DNA from: Candidatus Chryseobacterium colombiense
GTDB lineage: Bacteria > Bacteroidota > Bacteroidia > Flavobacteriales > Weeksellaceae
Reading direction: 5' to 3'
Assembly (NCBI GenBank): GCA_029203185.1
Contig: CP119310.1
Span: 4,036,001 to 4,100,000 of the forward strand
DNA length: 64,000 nt
This document shows, piece after piece, positions 33,472 through 41,588 of the stretch (position 1 is the stretch's first letter; every line of letters starts with the position of its first letter). The notes under the pieces were generated by a model. It saw nothing but the letters and a program-made list of their open reading frames with translations. It was not told the DNA's origin and did not search any database. A program made the position numbers and the translations under genes.

Positions 33472-34398
33472 TTACTGTATTAAAATCCAGCGGTAAATTC
33501 CATTCAGGACCTCTTCTCTTATTTCCTCATTTAAAATCTCATGGCGCATTTCCGGATAAAGCTTTACCTCTACATTCTGAAAACCATCATTCTTTAAATT
33601 GCTAACGGTATACATTACTCCTTTGCCAAAATCACCAATCGGATCATTTTTCCCACTTACGAATAAAAAAGGAAATGATTTGGAAATGGAAGAAGCCCAG
33701 TTTCTTGCTGTCGCTTTTTTATAAATGGTAAATAAAGTATAAAATGCATTATACGTAAAAGGAATTCCGCAAAGCTCATCCTGCTCAAAAGCTTTTCTGT
33801 TTTCCGGATTTACACTTAGCCAGCTGGTGTCGCTAAAATCTTTATCCTTTTTAAAATTTTTGTTATTCACACTTGTAAAAACAGAATTCAAAAAAGTACG
33901 ATGACGAGGTACAATAGCATTGGCTAATGATAAATAACCTCTTAATACATTGATCCCCGATAAAGGTCCTCCGGTTCCTGTAATAATAGCTCCTGAAAAT
34001 TTATCACTTGCATTTTGAAGAAGACAGCGTGTGATAAAGGATCCCATGGAATGTCCTAAGATAAAATGAGGAACATCCGGAAACTGATCTGCAAGATAAT
34101 CTGCCATCATTTCTGCATCAGCAACAAGCCTTTCATCAGGTTTTTCAAGCTGAAAGAAGCCAATATCTTTTTTCTCCTTTACCGATTTTCCATGTCCTAA
34201 GTGGTCATACGTCAATACAGCAATCCCATGAGCTGAAAAATATTCTGCAATCTCTGTATATCTTCCGCTGTGTTCCTGCATGCCATGGACGATGAGCAGG
34301 GTAGCTTTGGTTGTTTCAGGAGAAAATAGGTTGTAAAAAAGCTGTGACTCATTGTTTGTTTTTGATGATAAGTACGCTATGATTTGGGATGCTGACAT
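33472..34398 (-). CDS. Alpha/beta hydrolase, monoacylglycerol-lipase type
   Basis: A 308-residue serine hydrolase. The oxyanion block LLIVHGMQEHSGRYTEI (about 33-50) and the nucleophile elbow GHSMGSFI (Ser near 118) are typical of the Hydrolase_4 group, which cleaves monoacylglycerols and lysophospholipids. The acid is probably in FVSGKNDPIGD and the catalytic histidine in YPEMRHEIL. There is no signal peptide, so it should be cytoplasmic. It is followed by the P-loop kinase-like gene; upstream lies an ABC-F pseudogene fragment. Confidence 0.88.
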   Translation of the reverse strand: MSASQIIAYLSSKTNNESQLFYNLFSPETTKATLLIVHGMQEHSGRYTEIAEYFSAHGIAVLTYDHLGHGKSVKEKKDIGFFQLEKPDERLVADAEMMADYLADQFPDVPHFILGHSMGSFITRCLLQNASDKFSGAIITGTGGPLSGINVLRGYLSLANAIVPRHRTFLNSVFTSVNNKNFKKDKDFSDTSWLSVNPENRKAFEQDELCGIPFTYNAFYTLFTIYKKATARNWASSISKSFPFLFVSGKNDPIGDFGKGVMYTVSNLKNDGFQNVEVKLYPEMRHEILNEEIREEVLNGIYRWILIQ

Positions 34399-34433
34399 AA
34401 GAACTTATTTAGATGCTTATCAAAGATAGGGAA

Positions 34434-34608
34434 TAATAAAGCACCCGATATGATTATTCTCGATGAACCAACGAATAATGTAGATCTTCAAAATGTGAAA
34501 GTTCTAAAATTCTATTAAAGATTATCATGGAACTTTGGTGGTGATTTCACATGATGGAGGTGTTTTTGGAGGAGATTGGGGTGAGGAGTGAGGTTTTGTT
34601 GAAATAAG
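34434..34608 (+). pseudogene. Frameshifted fragment of an ABC-F gene 3' end
   Basis: This stretch matches the last 170 or so bases of the ABC-F gene (about 32580-32752) at roughly 85% identity by eye. It keeps the Walker B coding block (MIILDEPTNNVDLQ). A two-base deletion after GTTCTA brings TAA into frame, and a one-base insertion follows near 34557. No upstream ABC-F sequence is attached. It is therefore a remnant of a second, related gene or of a partial duplication, and cannot make a product. Confidence 0.85.
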
Positions 34609-34633
34609 GAAAATAAAAATATCCATACTGTTT

Positions 34634-34674
34634 GTCATTCCGCAGGAATCTAAGTTGAAGGTTTCTACGGAATA
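34634..34674. repeat. Short relative of the dispersed repeat with inverted arms
   Basis: GTCATTCCGCAGGAATCT shares the GTCATTC...GAATCT frame of the 23-base repeat at 30988 and 32817. It is followed by an inverted ATTCCG/CGGAAT pair. It lies just downstream of the Imm35-like gene on the minus strand. Confidence 0.5.
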
Positions 34675-34678
34675 ATAT

Positions 34679-35299
34679 TTATTTAGCTTCTGATAATGTC
34701 CAATCCAGATACATATCTTTATTGATAATATCGACAAGAAGATCTTCTAAATTCTCGCAAAAATGTCTTTTTAATATTAATGGAGATTTTATTAGAGTTT
34801 CTTTTAATTCTTTTTCAGTGTAGTAATAAGCGTTTGGATTATCACTATCATATTGATTAGCTTTCCAGATTTTGTGTTTTAGTAAAACATTGACTAAGTT
34901 TTCAATAATTACGTCTTCCAATCCAGCTGCCTCATCTTCCACTTTATTAATTATTAAATTATATTTTCCGTCCCAGACATCATAATCTTTATAATATACT
35001 CTTATTAATCTTTCCTTATTCAATTGATTAAGTATATGAATAAGACCAGATTTTTCTCCTGTTGCGCTTCCGTAAGAAATTATTTTTTTACTTCTTTTTA
35101 AAATGAATAAAGGACCTTGTCCGACAAATTGGTGTTCAAATTTTAATGTTTCAAAAAACTTTTTAGATTGATAATGGAAGCAAAATGTGTCATCAGTTTC
35201 ATGTATATCATCTTCGAATATTTGAACAATATCTCCATATTCATTTAAAAGATATTCTCTGGCTATTTTTAGATATTCATCTTTAATGTTTTCTTGCAT
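34679..35299 (-). CDS. Imm35-like (YrhB-type) orphan protein
   Basis: A 206-residue soluble protein. Residues about 5-85 resemble the immunity protein 35/YrhB fold: an N-terminal helix (YLKIAREYLLNEYG), then CFHYQSKKFFET, then FVGQGPLFILKRSKKIISYG, the family's GxGPxxV-k block. The C-terminal 110 residues are helical and unrecognised. Imm35 proteins neutralise secreted toxins in polymorphic-toxin systems, but no toxin gene is seen here. A housekeeping or chaperone role is equally possible. It follows a small secreted protein gene by seven bases. Confidence 0.5.
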   Translation of the reverse strand: MQENIKDEYLKIAREYLLNEYGDIVQIFEDDIHETDDTFCFHYQSKKFFETLKFEHQFVGQGPLFILKRSKKIISYGSATGEKSGLIHILNQLNKERLIRVYYKDYDVWDGKYNLIINKVEDEAAGLEDVIIENLVNVLLKHKIWKANQYDSDNPNAYYYTEKELKETLIKSPLILKRHFCENLEDLLVDIINKDMYLDWTLSEAK

Positions 35300-35306
35300 T
35301 TTTGTT

Positions 35307-35705
35307 TTAAGTGCTTTTAATGGTTATTAACCAAAACTGTTTTTTTAAAGCATATTTTTCTAATATACCTAGGTTGGAAATTGTCCAGCCAAAATCATTT
35401 TGTTGTTTATCTGAAAATATAAGCTTATAAGTTTTATTTTTTTTTAAAAAATCTTTTCCATAAGTTTCGGGACATGTAATAATAATCGGAATTTGATTAT
35501 TTGTGTAGTTCTTAAAATTGGTGTCAATAATTTCAAATTCTATTATAATTCCAAAAGCAATGTAGCCACAACCTGGAGGTAAGGATACATTGTTTATAAT
35601 TTTTCCGGTCATCTCATATTCATTTCCTTGTATTTTCTTGTTCTGTGCAAAAGCTAATGAATTTATTATGGTGAATAAGAAAACTAATTTATTTACTATT
35701 TTCAT
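35307..35705 (-). CDS. Small secreted protein, unknown function
   Basis: A 132-residue exported protein with signal peptide KLVFLFTIINSLAFAQ. The mature part is beta-rich, with two cysteines (PPGCGYIAFG and IITCPETYG) that may form a disulfide. I do not recognise the family; the arrangement faintly recalls small OB-like exported proteins of flavobacteria. It lies seven bases upstream of the Imm35-like gene on the same strand, so the two are likely co-transcribed. Base composition is even more AT-rich than the neighbours. Confidence 0.55.
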   Translation of the reverse strand: MKIVNKLVFLFTIINSLAFAQNKKIQGNEYEMTGKIINNVSLPPGCGYIAFGIIIEFEIIDTNFKNYTNNQIPIIITCPETYGKDFLKKNKTYKLIFSDKQQNDFGWTISNLGILEKYALKKQFWLITIKST

Positions 35706-35803
35706 ATTATTTAAAATAATAATTAAAAGTAAAAGAAAATATTGTAATTATTCAAATTCAACCACATGATTTCCACCCACCAAAAAATAAAATCCACCAC
35801 AAA

Positions 35804-35835
35804 TTTGCGCACCCAATTTTTTAAAAGTAATTTTG
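35804..35835 (+). promoter_or_regulatory. Promoter of purA
   Basis: TTTG (35804-35807), then 20 bases, then TAATTTTG (35828-35835), 25 bases before the purA ATG. Both elements match the Bacteroidota consensus. Confidence 0.75.
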
Positions 35836-35860
35836 CATGAATCTAAAATAAAAGTAAAAT

Positions 35861-37147
35861 ATGTCAACTTACGTAGTTGTAGGTCTTCAATATGGAGATG
35901 AAGGTAAAGGAAAAATCACGGATGTTTTATCGGCAAAATCAGATTACGTTGTACGTTTCCAAGGAGGAGACAACGCGGGTCACACGGTTTATGTAGGTGA
36001 AGAGAAATTCGTTTTGCACCTTCTTCCATCGGGAGTTCTTCAGTGCAAAGGGAAGTGTATCATTGCGAACGGAGTAGTGGTAAATCCTAAATCTTTCATT
36101 AAGGAGGTGAATCAGATCGAAAGCAAAGGCTTGAAAACTGACCACATTTTCATCAGCAGAAGAGCGCATGTCATCATGCCTTACCACATTCTTTTGGATA
36201 CTTACCGTGAAGAAGAGCACGGAGGAACGCAGATCGGAACGACGAAAAAAGGGATCGGACCTTGCTATGAAGACAAAATTGCAAGAGTAGGGATCAGAAT
36301 GATCGACCTTCTGAATCCTGAAATTTTAAGAGACAAAATCGAGAAAAACTTAAAAATTAAGAATTCTCTTTTTGAAAAATATTACGGAAAACCGACATTA
36401 GACGTTGAGGAAATTTACAACGAATATTTAGAAATAGGAAAACAGCTTCAGGACAGAATCGTAGATACAGAACTGGAATTAAACGAGGCGATCAGAGATG
36501 GTAAAAATGTTTTATTCGAAGGAGCGCAGGCTTTGATGCTTGATATCGACTTCGGAACCTATCCATACGTAACTTCATCTTCTCCATCAACTGGTGGGGT
36601 TTGTACAGGAGCAGGTGTTCCGCCAACTTCCCTTCAAAACTTAATCGGTGTTGCAAAAGCATACTGTACAAGAGTTGGAAACGGACCTTTCCCATCAGAA
36701 TTAGACAACGAATTAGGAGAAAGCATCAGACAAATTGGAGGAGAATTCGGAGCGACTACGGGTAGACCAAGAAGAACAGGTTGGTTAGATCTTGTTTCTT
36801 TGAAGCATGCTTGTATGATCAATGGGATCAATAATCTTGTTATTACAAAATTAGACGTTCTTACAGGAATTGAAAACCTGAAAGTGGTTACTCATTACAA
36901 AACTGAAGACGGAAAAATCATCGATTATTTCACTTCTTCAACAGAAAAATTATACAACTACGAACCAATCTACCAAGATCTACCGGGTTGGAAAGAAGAC
37001 ATAACAAAAGCAAGAAGCTATGACGAACTTCCTGATACAGCTCAGAAATATATCGAGTTTATCGAGAAATATTTAGGAATCAATGTGTACTTAGTATCTG
37101 TTGGTCCTGAAAGAAGCCAGAACATCATCAGAAAAGAATTATTCTAA
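35861..37147 (+). CDS. purA: Adenylosuccinate synthase
   Basis: A 428-residue enzyme that joins IMP and aspartate, using GTP, in AMP synthesis. The N-terminal phosphate loop is GLQYGDEGKGKITDVL (about 8-23), followed by QGGDNAGHTV with the catalytic His near 41. The IMP-binding GTTKKGIGPCYEDK block is near 125-138 and TTGRPRRTGWLDL near 297-309. The length is full. It has its own promoter and terminator. Confidence 0.96.
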   Translation: MSTYVVVGLQYGDEGKGKITDVLSAKSDYVVRFQGGDNAGHTVYVGEEKFVLHLLPSGVLQCKGKCIIANGVVVNPKSFIKEVNQIESKGLKTDHIFISRRAHVIMPYHILLDTYREEEHGGTQIGTTKKGIGPCYEDKIARVGIRMIDLLNPEILRDKIEKNLKIKNSLFEKYYGKPTLDVEEIYNEYLEIGKQLQDRIVDTELELNEAIRDGKNVLFEGAQALMLDIDFGTYPYVTSSSPSTGGVCTGAGVPPTSLQNLIGVAKAYCTRVGNGPFPSELDNELGESIRQIGGEFGATTGRPRRTGWLDLVSLKHACMINGINNLVITKLDVLTGIENLKVVTHYKTEDGKIIDYFTSSTEKLYNYEPIYQDLPGWKEDITKARSYDELPDTAQKYIEFIEKYLGINVYLVSVGPERSQNIIRKELF

Positions 37148-37165
37148 AATAATTTCAGATATTTT

Positions 37166-37193
37166 AAAATCCCGCTTAAAGCGGGATTTTTTT
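37166..37193 (+). terminator. Terminator after purA
   Basis: A perfect ten-base stem, AAAATCCCGC/GCGGGATTTT, with a TTAAA loop and a following T run, 18 bases after the stop. Confidence 0.92.
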
Positions 37194-37365
37194 GTTTTTA
37201 TATTTATCTGTGGCATAGTTAAATTTTAAATATTGTATTGTTTATTTTGTTTTTGTGATATTTTGATAAATTTTTGGCAAATATTTTGATAGATGTTTTG
37301 TGTTAAATTATCAGTGGTTGAAAAACTGATAATTTTATTTTTTTTAACAGTTTAAATTTTTAGTG

Positions 37366-38214
37366 ATGAAACACCTACACCAAAATCAAGAATTTCGTTT
37401 TAATGAAGTTTTATTTGAGCACCGTAATAAGGAGTACGGCGCCTATGTTTTAAGAAATGAATCAGACAGAACATTAACAAAAGCACTTTTTGTAGGTGTG
37501 AGTTTATTGGCTGCAGTTTCTATTACGCCATTTGTGATTAATGCTTTTAATACTGAAAGTTCAGTACATACTCCTATAGATGGCCCACCTGTAGTTATTA
37601 AATTGGATAGAGTTGATCGGCCAGATACACCGCCGGTGAAAATTGAGCCTGTAAAACCAACCACTCCTCCTAATGTAAAAACTTACGATTCAAGAGTTGT
37701 TGAACCTAAGAGGGATGCAGTTGAAGTTGAGAAAAAGAAAATACCGGATGATGCAGTGGCAGGATTGACCACTAATTTAAAAGCGGATCCTGCTCCAACA
37801 AATACATATGTTCCTCCAACGACTATCCCTACTAGTGGTACTGGTCCTGTAGCTCCATATGTAAAACCGGAGGCTCCTAAAGTTGATAAAAGTAAAATTG
37901 AAACAGAGCTAAGTGCAGAAGCGAATTTTAGTGGAGGAATAGAAGCTTTCAGAAATAAAGTAATGAATAATTTCGACGGATCGGGATTTGAATCCGGTGA
38001 CGTTATGAGAACTACAATTACTTTTATTGTAGAAATTGATGGAACCATTTCAGGAATTAAGGCGAATGGTACGAATGCCGATTTTAATAATGAAGCCATT
38101 AGAACCATAAAAGCTATTTCAGCAAAAGGAAAATGGACACCCGGAAAAAATAAACAGGGAGAATCTGTAAGAAGTGCTTTCAAATTTCCGATATCCATGA
38201 AGTTTGATAATTAA
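37366..38214 (+). CDS. TonB-family energy transducer
   Basis: A 282-residue inner-membrane protein that transmits proton-motive force to outer-membrane receptors. An N-terminal cytoplasmic segment (FRFNEVLFEHRNKEYGAYVL) is typical of Bacteroidota TonBs. One membrane helix follows at about 42-62. The periplasmic spacer is rich in Pro, Lys and Glu (about 70-170), and the TonB C-terminal domain is at about 195-282. No exbB or exbD lies nearby. The ATG at 37366 is preferred over the adjacent GTG. It precedes parA by 166 bases. Confidence 0.85.
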   Translation: MKHLHQNQEFRFNEVLFEHRNKEYGAYVLRNESDRTLTKALFVGVSLLAAVSITPFVINAFNTESSVHTPIDGPPVVIKLDRVDRPDTPPVKIEPVKPTTPPNVKTYDSRVVEPKRDAVEVEKKKIPDDAVAGLTTNLKADPAPTNTYVPPTTIPTSGTGPVAPYVKPEAPKVDKSKIETELSAEANFSGGIEAFRNKVMNNFDGSGFESGDVMRTTITFIVEIDGTISGIKANGTNADFNNEAIRTIKAISAKGKWTPGKNKQGESVRSAFKFPISMKFDN

Positions 38215-38354
38215 TCAACTGAAAATAAATCATAACACTTATCCACAAAGAATTTTTTTTGTGGATAATTTTTTTTTTATTGCTAAAAAGCTTATTAACA
38301 ATATTTTAACTCTATTTTTGATTTTGTGACTCGCCCAGAGCAAAGAAAAAAGTG

Positions 38355-38362
38355 TATTTTTG
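38355..38362 (+). promoter_or_regulatory. -7 promoter box of parA
   Basis: TATTTTTG matches TAnnTTTG and lies 18 bases before the ATG at 38381. A second TATTTTTG at 38313-38320 could be an alternative. The TTG used by the longer frame (38360) falls inside the box. Confidence 0.5.
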
Positions 38363-38380
38363 AATCTTAAAGTTCTAAGA

Positions 38381-39154
38381 ATGGCAAAAATCATAGGTAT
38401 CGCTAATCAAAAAGGAGGTGTTGGAAAGACTACAACCGCAGTGAATTTAGCAGCAGCATTAGGGGTATTGGAAAAGAAAATATTAATCATTGATGCTGAT
38501 CCTCAGGCAAATGCTACCTCAGGTTTAGGGGTTGATGATGTTCAGTATTCTACTTACAATTTATTGGAGCATAGTGTGGATACAAGAAGTTGTATCAAGC
38601 AGACAGCAACTCCGAATCTGGATATTGTGCCCTCTCATATTGACCTGGTAGCGGCTGAAATTGAGTTGGTAGACAAAGACAACCGTGAATATATGCTGAA
38701 AAAAGCATTAGAAAGCGTGAGAAATGACTACGATTATATCATTATCGATTGCGCTCCGAGTTTAGGTCTTATCACCGTGAATGCACTTACAGCAGCAGAT
38801 TCTGTAATTATCCCGATTCAGTGTGAATATTTTGCATTAGAAGGATTAGGTAAATTATTGAATACCATTAAAAATGTTCAGAAAATCCATAATAAAGATT
38901 TAGATATCGAAGGGCTTCTTTTGACAATGTACGACAGCAGATTGAGACTGTCCAACCAGGTGGTGGAAGAAGTAAATTCCCACTTCCCTGAAATGGTATT
39001 TGAGACCATCATTAGCCGAAATGTAAGATTGAGCGAAGCTCCGAGTTTTGGAGAGAGTATTTTGAACTATGATGCTGAAAGTAAAGGAGCTGTTCAGTAC
39101 ATCCAGCTTGCAGAAGAGGTTTTGCTGAAGAACGAAAAATTAGTAAAGAATTAA
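38381..39154 (+). CDS. parA: Chromosome partitioning ATPase ParA/Soj
   Basis: A 257-residue Walker-type ATPase that moves the replication origin together with ParB. The deviant Walker A KGGVGKTTTAVNLAAALG is at about residues 10-27, with the signature lysine. The Walker A' motif IIDADPQANAT and Walker B YIIIDCAPSLGL are also present. It lacks an N-terminal DNA-binding extension, as in chromosomal Soj rather than plasmid ParA. It is the first gene of a parA-parB-DUF5683 run. Confidence 0.93.
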   Translation: MAKIIGIANQKGGVGKTTTAVNLAAALGVLEKKILIIDADPQANATSGLGVDDVQYSTYNLLEHSVDTRSCIKQTATPNLDIVPSHIDLVAAEIELVDKDNREYMLKKALESVRNDYDYIIIDCAPSLGLITVNALTAADSVIIPIQCEYFALEGLGKLLNTIKNVQKIHNKDLDIEGLLLTMYDSRLRLSNQVVEEVNSHFPEMVFETIISRNVRLSEAPSFGESILNYDAESKGAVQYIQLAEEVLLKNEKLVKN

Positions 39155-39185
39155 AAGCAAATAGCCAAAAAAGCTAAAAGCAAAT

Positions 39186-40076
39186 ATGAAGGATAAAAAA
39201 AGAGCGATGGGACGCGGTTTAGGTGCTATTCTTAGTGCTGAATCCAAAGCGACAATTAATTCTGCTACCGATGTAGGAGCAGATAAATTTGTAGGGAATA
39301 TTGTAGAAGTATCCCTGGAAGATATTTATCCGAACCCGACCCAGCCAAGAACTTATTTTGATGAAAAAGCCTTAAATGAACTTGCTCAGTCTATTAAGAA
39401 CTTAGGCGTTATTCAGCCTGTTACTTTAAGAAAAGACGGAGAAAGATTCGAAATTATATCCGGGGAAAGACGTTTCAGAGCAAGTAAAATTGCCGGTCTT
39501 ACCAGTATTCCTGCCTATATTCGTCTGGTAAATGATCAGGAGCTTCTGGAAATGGCTCTTGTAGAGAATATCCAGAGAGAAGATCTGGATGCCATCGAAA
39601 TTGCACTTACTTATCACAGACTTTTAGAAGAAATTGGTTTAACACAGGAAAACCTTAGCCAGAGAGTAGGAAAGGACAGAAGTACCATTACCAACTCTAT
39701 ACGACTTTTAAGATTAAGTCCGGATATCCAGAACGCGATCAGAAGCGGAGAGATTTCAGCAGGACACGGTAGAGCAATCATCAGCTTAGAAAGTGAAGAA
39801 CATCAGCAGATTTTATTTGATTTAATTATTAAAGAACAGTTGAATGTTCGTCAGGCAGAGCAGGCTGCAACGGCATTGAAAAATCCAAAATCACCAGCTG
39901 CCAAAAGAGCAAAAACAGAGCTTTCCAATAATTACAAGAGGGTTCAGAAAACAATATCTGATATATTAGATGTAAAAGTGGAGATCAAAACCTCCGGAAA
40001 TGGTAAAAAAGGTAAAATTGTTCTTGATTTCAAAAATGAAGATGAGCTTGAATATATTTTATCCCATATAAAATAA
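39186..40076 (+). CDS. parB: Chromosome partitioning protein ParB/Spo0J
   Basis: A 296-residue DNA-binding CTPase that loads on parS sites and recruits ParA and condensin. The N-terminal domain shows NPTQPRTYFDEKALNELAQS, then the CTP-binding block SGERRFRAS and the box-II segment ENIQREDLDAIE. A helix-turn-helix follows around QRVGKDRSTITNSIRLLR. A C-terminal dimerisation segment completes the usual layout. No parS-like palindrome was found by eye in the flanks. It abuts the DUF5683 gene with no gap. Confidence 0.93.
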   Translation: MKDKKRAMGRGLGAILSAESKATINSATDVGADKFVGNIVEVSLEDIYPNPTQPRTYFDEKALNELAQSIKNLGVIQPVTLRKDGERFEIISGERRFRASKIAGLTSIPAYIRLVNDQELLEMALVENIQREDLDAIEIALTYHRLLEEIGLTQENLSQRVGKDRSTITNSIRLLRLSPDIQNAIRSGEISAGHGRAIISLESEEHQQILFDLIIKEQLNVRQAEQAATALKNPKSPAAKRAKTELSNNYKRVQKTISDILDVKVEIKTSGNGKKGKIVLDFKNEDELEYILSHIK

Positions 40077-40724
40077 ATGAAGAAAATATTTTTCACATTT
40101 TTTCTGTGTCTGTTCGCAATAGCTTATTCACAAGTAATCCCTAATGATACCATTAAGGTAGACTCTGCTGTGAGTAAGGAAAAGCCAGTGGCACAGCCTA
40201 AAAAACTTCTTAAATCGGAATCGAAGATTGTAGAAGATTTAGAAAATGCAAACGGACCTACCAGAAAAACAATGAAGCTGAATCCTACCAGAGCAGGTTT
40301 GTATTCTGCGGTATTACCCGGATTAGGCCAGTTTTATAATAAAAAATACTGGAAGATTCCTATCGTATGGGGCGCTGTAGGAACCGGAGTGGGGATCGCA
40401 ATCTGGAATGACAATCAGTATAAAAAATACCGTGGATATTATCTGGATAAATTGAATGGGAGGCCCAATGATTTTTTAAAAGACAAACCTTTCTTGGATA
40501 AAATTGCCTTGGGAAATGCACAGGACAGGGCAAAAAGGCAAAGAGATTACGCTATCGCCATTTCAGGATTGATTTATATTCTGAATATTGTAGATGCAGT
40601 CGTAGACTCTCATCTTTATGAAAGCCGTCACGATCCTGATCTTTCTTTTGTACCTACCGTCATTCAGGATCAATATGGAATTACCCCTCCTAAAACGGGG
40701 CTGAGTTTAAGTTATAGATTTTAA
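40077..40724 (+). CDS. DUF5683 family membrane protein
   Basis: A 215-residue protein with a signal peptide (FFTFFLCLFAIAYSQ). The core is the DUF5683 domain: PTRAGLYSAVLPGLGQFYNK, then IPIVWGAVGTGVGIAIW, with two or three membrane helices and a C-terminal strand region ending LSLSYRF. The terminal aromatic residue is the kind seen in outer-membrane proteins. Its role is unknown. Its ATG follows the parB stop directly, and dapB follows 50 bases on, so it is embedded in a core operon. Confidence 0.85.
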   Translation: MKKIFFTFFLCLFAIAYSQVIPNDTIKVDSAVSKEKPVAQPKKLLKSESKIVEDLENANGPTRKTMKLNPTRAGLYSAVLPGLGQFYNKKYWKIPIVWGAVGTGVGIAIWNDNQYKKYRGYYLDKLNGRPNDFLKDKPFLDKIALGNAQDRAKRQRDYAIAISGLIYILNIVDAVVDSHLYESRHDPDLSFVPTVIQDQYGITPPKTGLSLSYRF

Positions 40725-40774
40725 TACATTATACGTGATTTTCCAATTCGGTATAATTAAAACAATAAAAGCAT

Positions 40775-41476
40775 ATGAGAATAGCATTAGTTGGATATGG
40801 TAAAATGGGTAAGATTATCGATGAAATCGCTCAGAAAAGAGGTCATGAAGTTGTCGCCCGCCTAAAAGAAACTCCAACTGCTGAAAATCTTAACCATCCG
40901 GATGTTGTTATTGAATTTTCACTTCCTGAAGTGGCATTTGAAAATGTAAAAGCATGTCTTGAAAATAACGTTCCGGTCATCTGCGGTACAACAGGATGGC
41001 TGGAGAAAAAATCTGAAATCGAGAAAATTGCTGTTGAAAACAATACGGCTTTTTTATACGGATCCAATTTTAGTTTAGGAGTAAATTTATTTTTTGCTTT
41101 GAATGAGAAATTGGCAGATCTGATGAAAAATGTAGATGAATACTCATGTCAACTGGAAGAAATTCACCACATTCATAAAAAAGATGCACCAAGCGGAACG
41201 GCGATTTCAATTGCAGAAGGTATTTTCAAGCACAACAAAAAGTTTGATGCCTGGAAATTGGATGAGACAAAAGATAATCAGTTAGGTATTTTTGCAATTC
41301 GCGAAGATGAGGTTCCCGGAACTCACAGTGTTTTTTACAGAAGCGAAGTAGATGAAATCGAGATCAAGCATACTGCTTTCAATAGAAACGGTTTTGCACT
41401 GGGAGCTGTAGTGGCTGCAGAATGGATTAAAGATAAAAAAGGAAATTTTGAAATGAAAGACGTTTTAGGTCTTTAG
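40775..41476 (+). CDS. dapB: 4-hydroxy-tetrahydrodipicolinate reductase
   Basis: A 233-residue enzyme of the lysine/diaminopimelate pathway that reduces the product of DapA using NAD(P)H. The Rossmann turn is LVGYGKMGKIID near residues 4-15. The CGTTGW block is near 73 and the catalytic block EIHHIHKKDAPSGTAI near 131-146. Slightly shorter than E. coli DapB, as is normal in Bacteroidota. It links this operon to peptidoglycan precursor supply. Confidence 0.94.
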   Translation: MRIALVGYGKMGKIIDEIAQKRGHEVVARLKETPTAENLNHPDVVIEFSLPEVAFENVKACLENNVPVICGTTGWLEKKSEIEKIAVENNTAFLYGSNFSLGVNLFFALNEKLADLMKNVDEYSCQLEEIHHIHKKDAPSGTAISIAEGIFKHNKKFDAWKLDETKDNQLGIFAIREDEVPGTHSVFYRSEVDEIEIKHTAFNRNGFALGAVVAAEWIKDKKGNFEMKDVLGL

Positions 41477-41588
41477 TTTTGTAACAAAATCCTTACATTG
41501 TAAACTAATTAGTAGTAAATGATTGATGGATAAAATAACCATTGCTCGTTACAGATTACTTAAATTATAGATTAGGCAAAAGAATTTT

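Noticed and set aside
37683..38198. Minus-strand ORF of 171 codons inside the TonB gene
   Set aside because: It lies wholly antisense to a well-supported tonB gene, with no promoter or family match.
38215..40076. parS site near parAB
   Set aside because: I looked for a 16-base palindrome resembling TGTTTCACGTGAAACA around the par genes and saw none; a genome-wide motif search would be needed.
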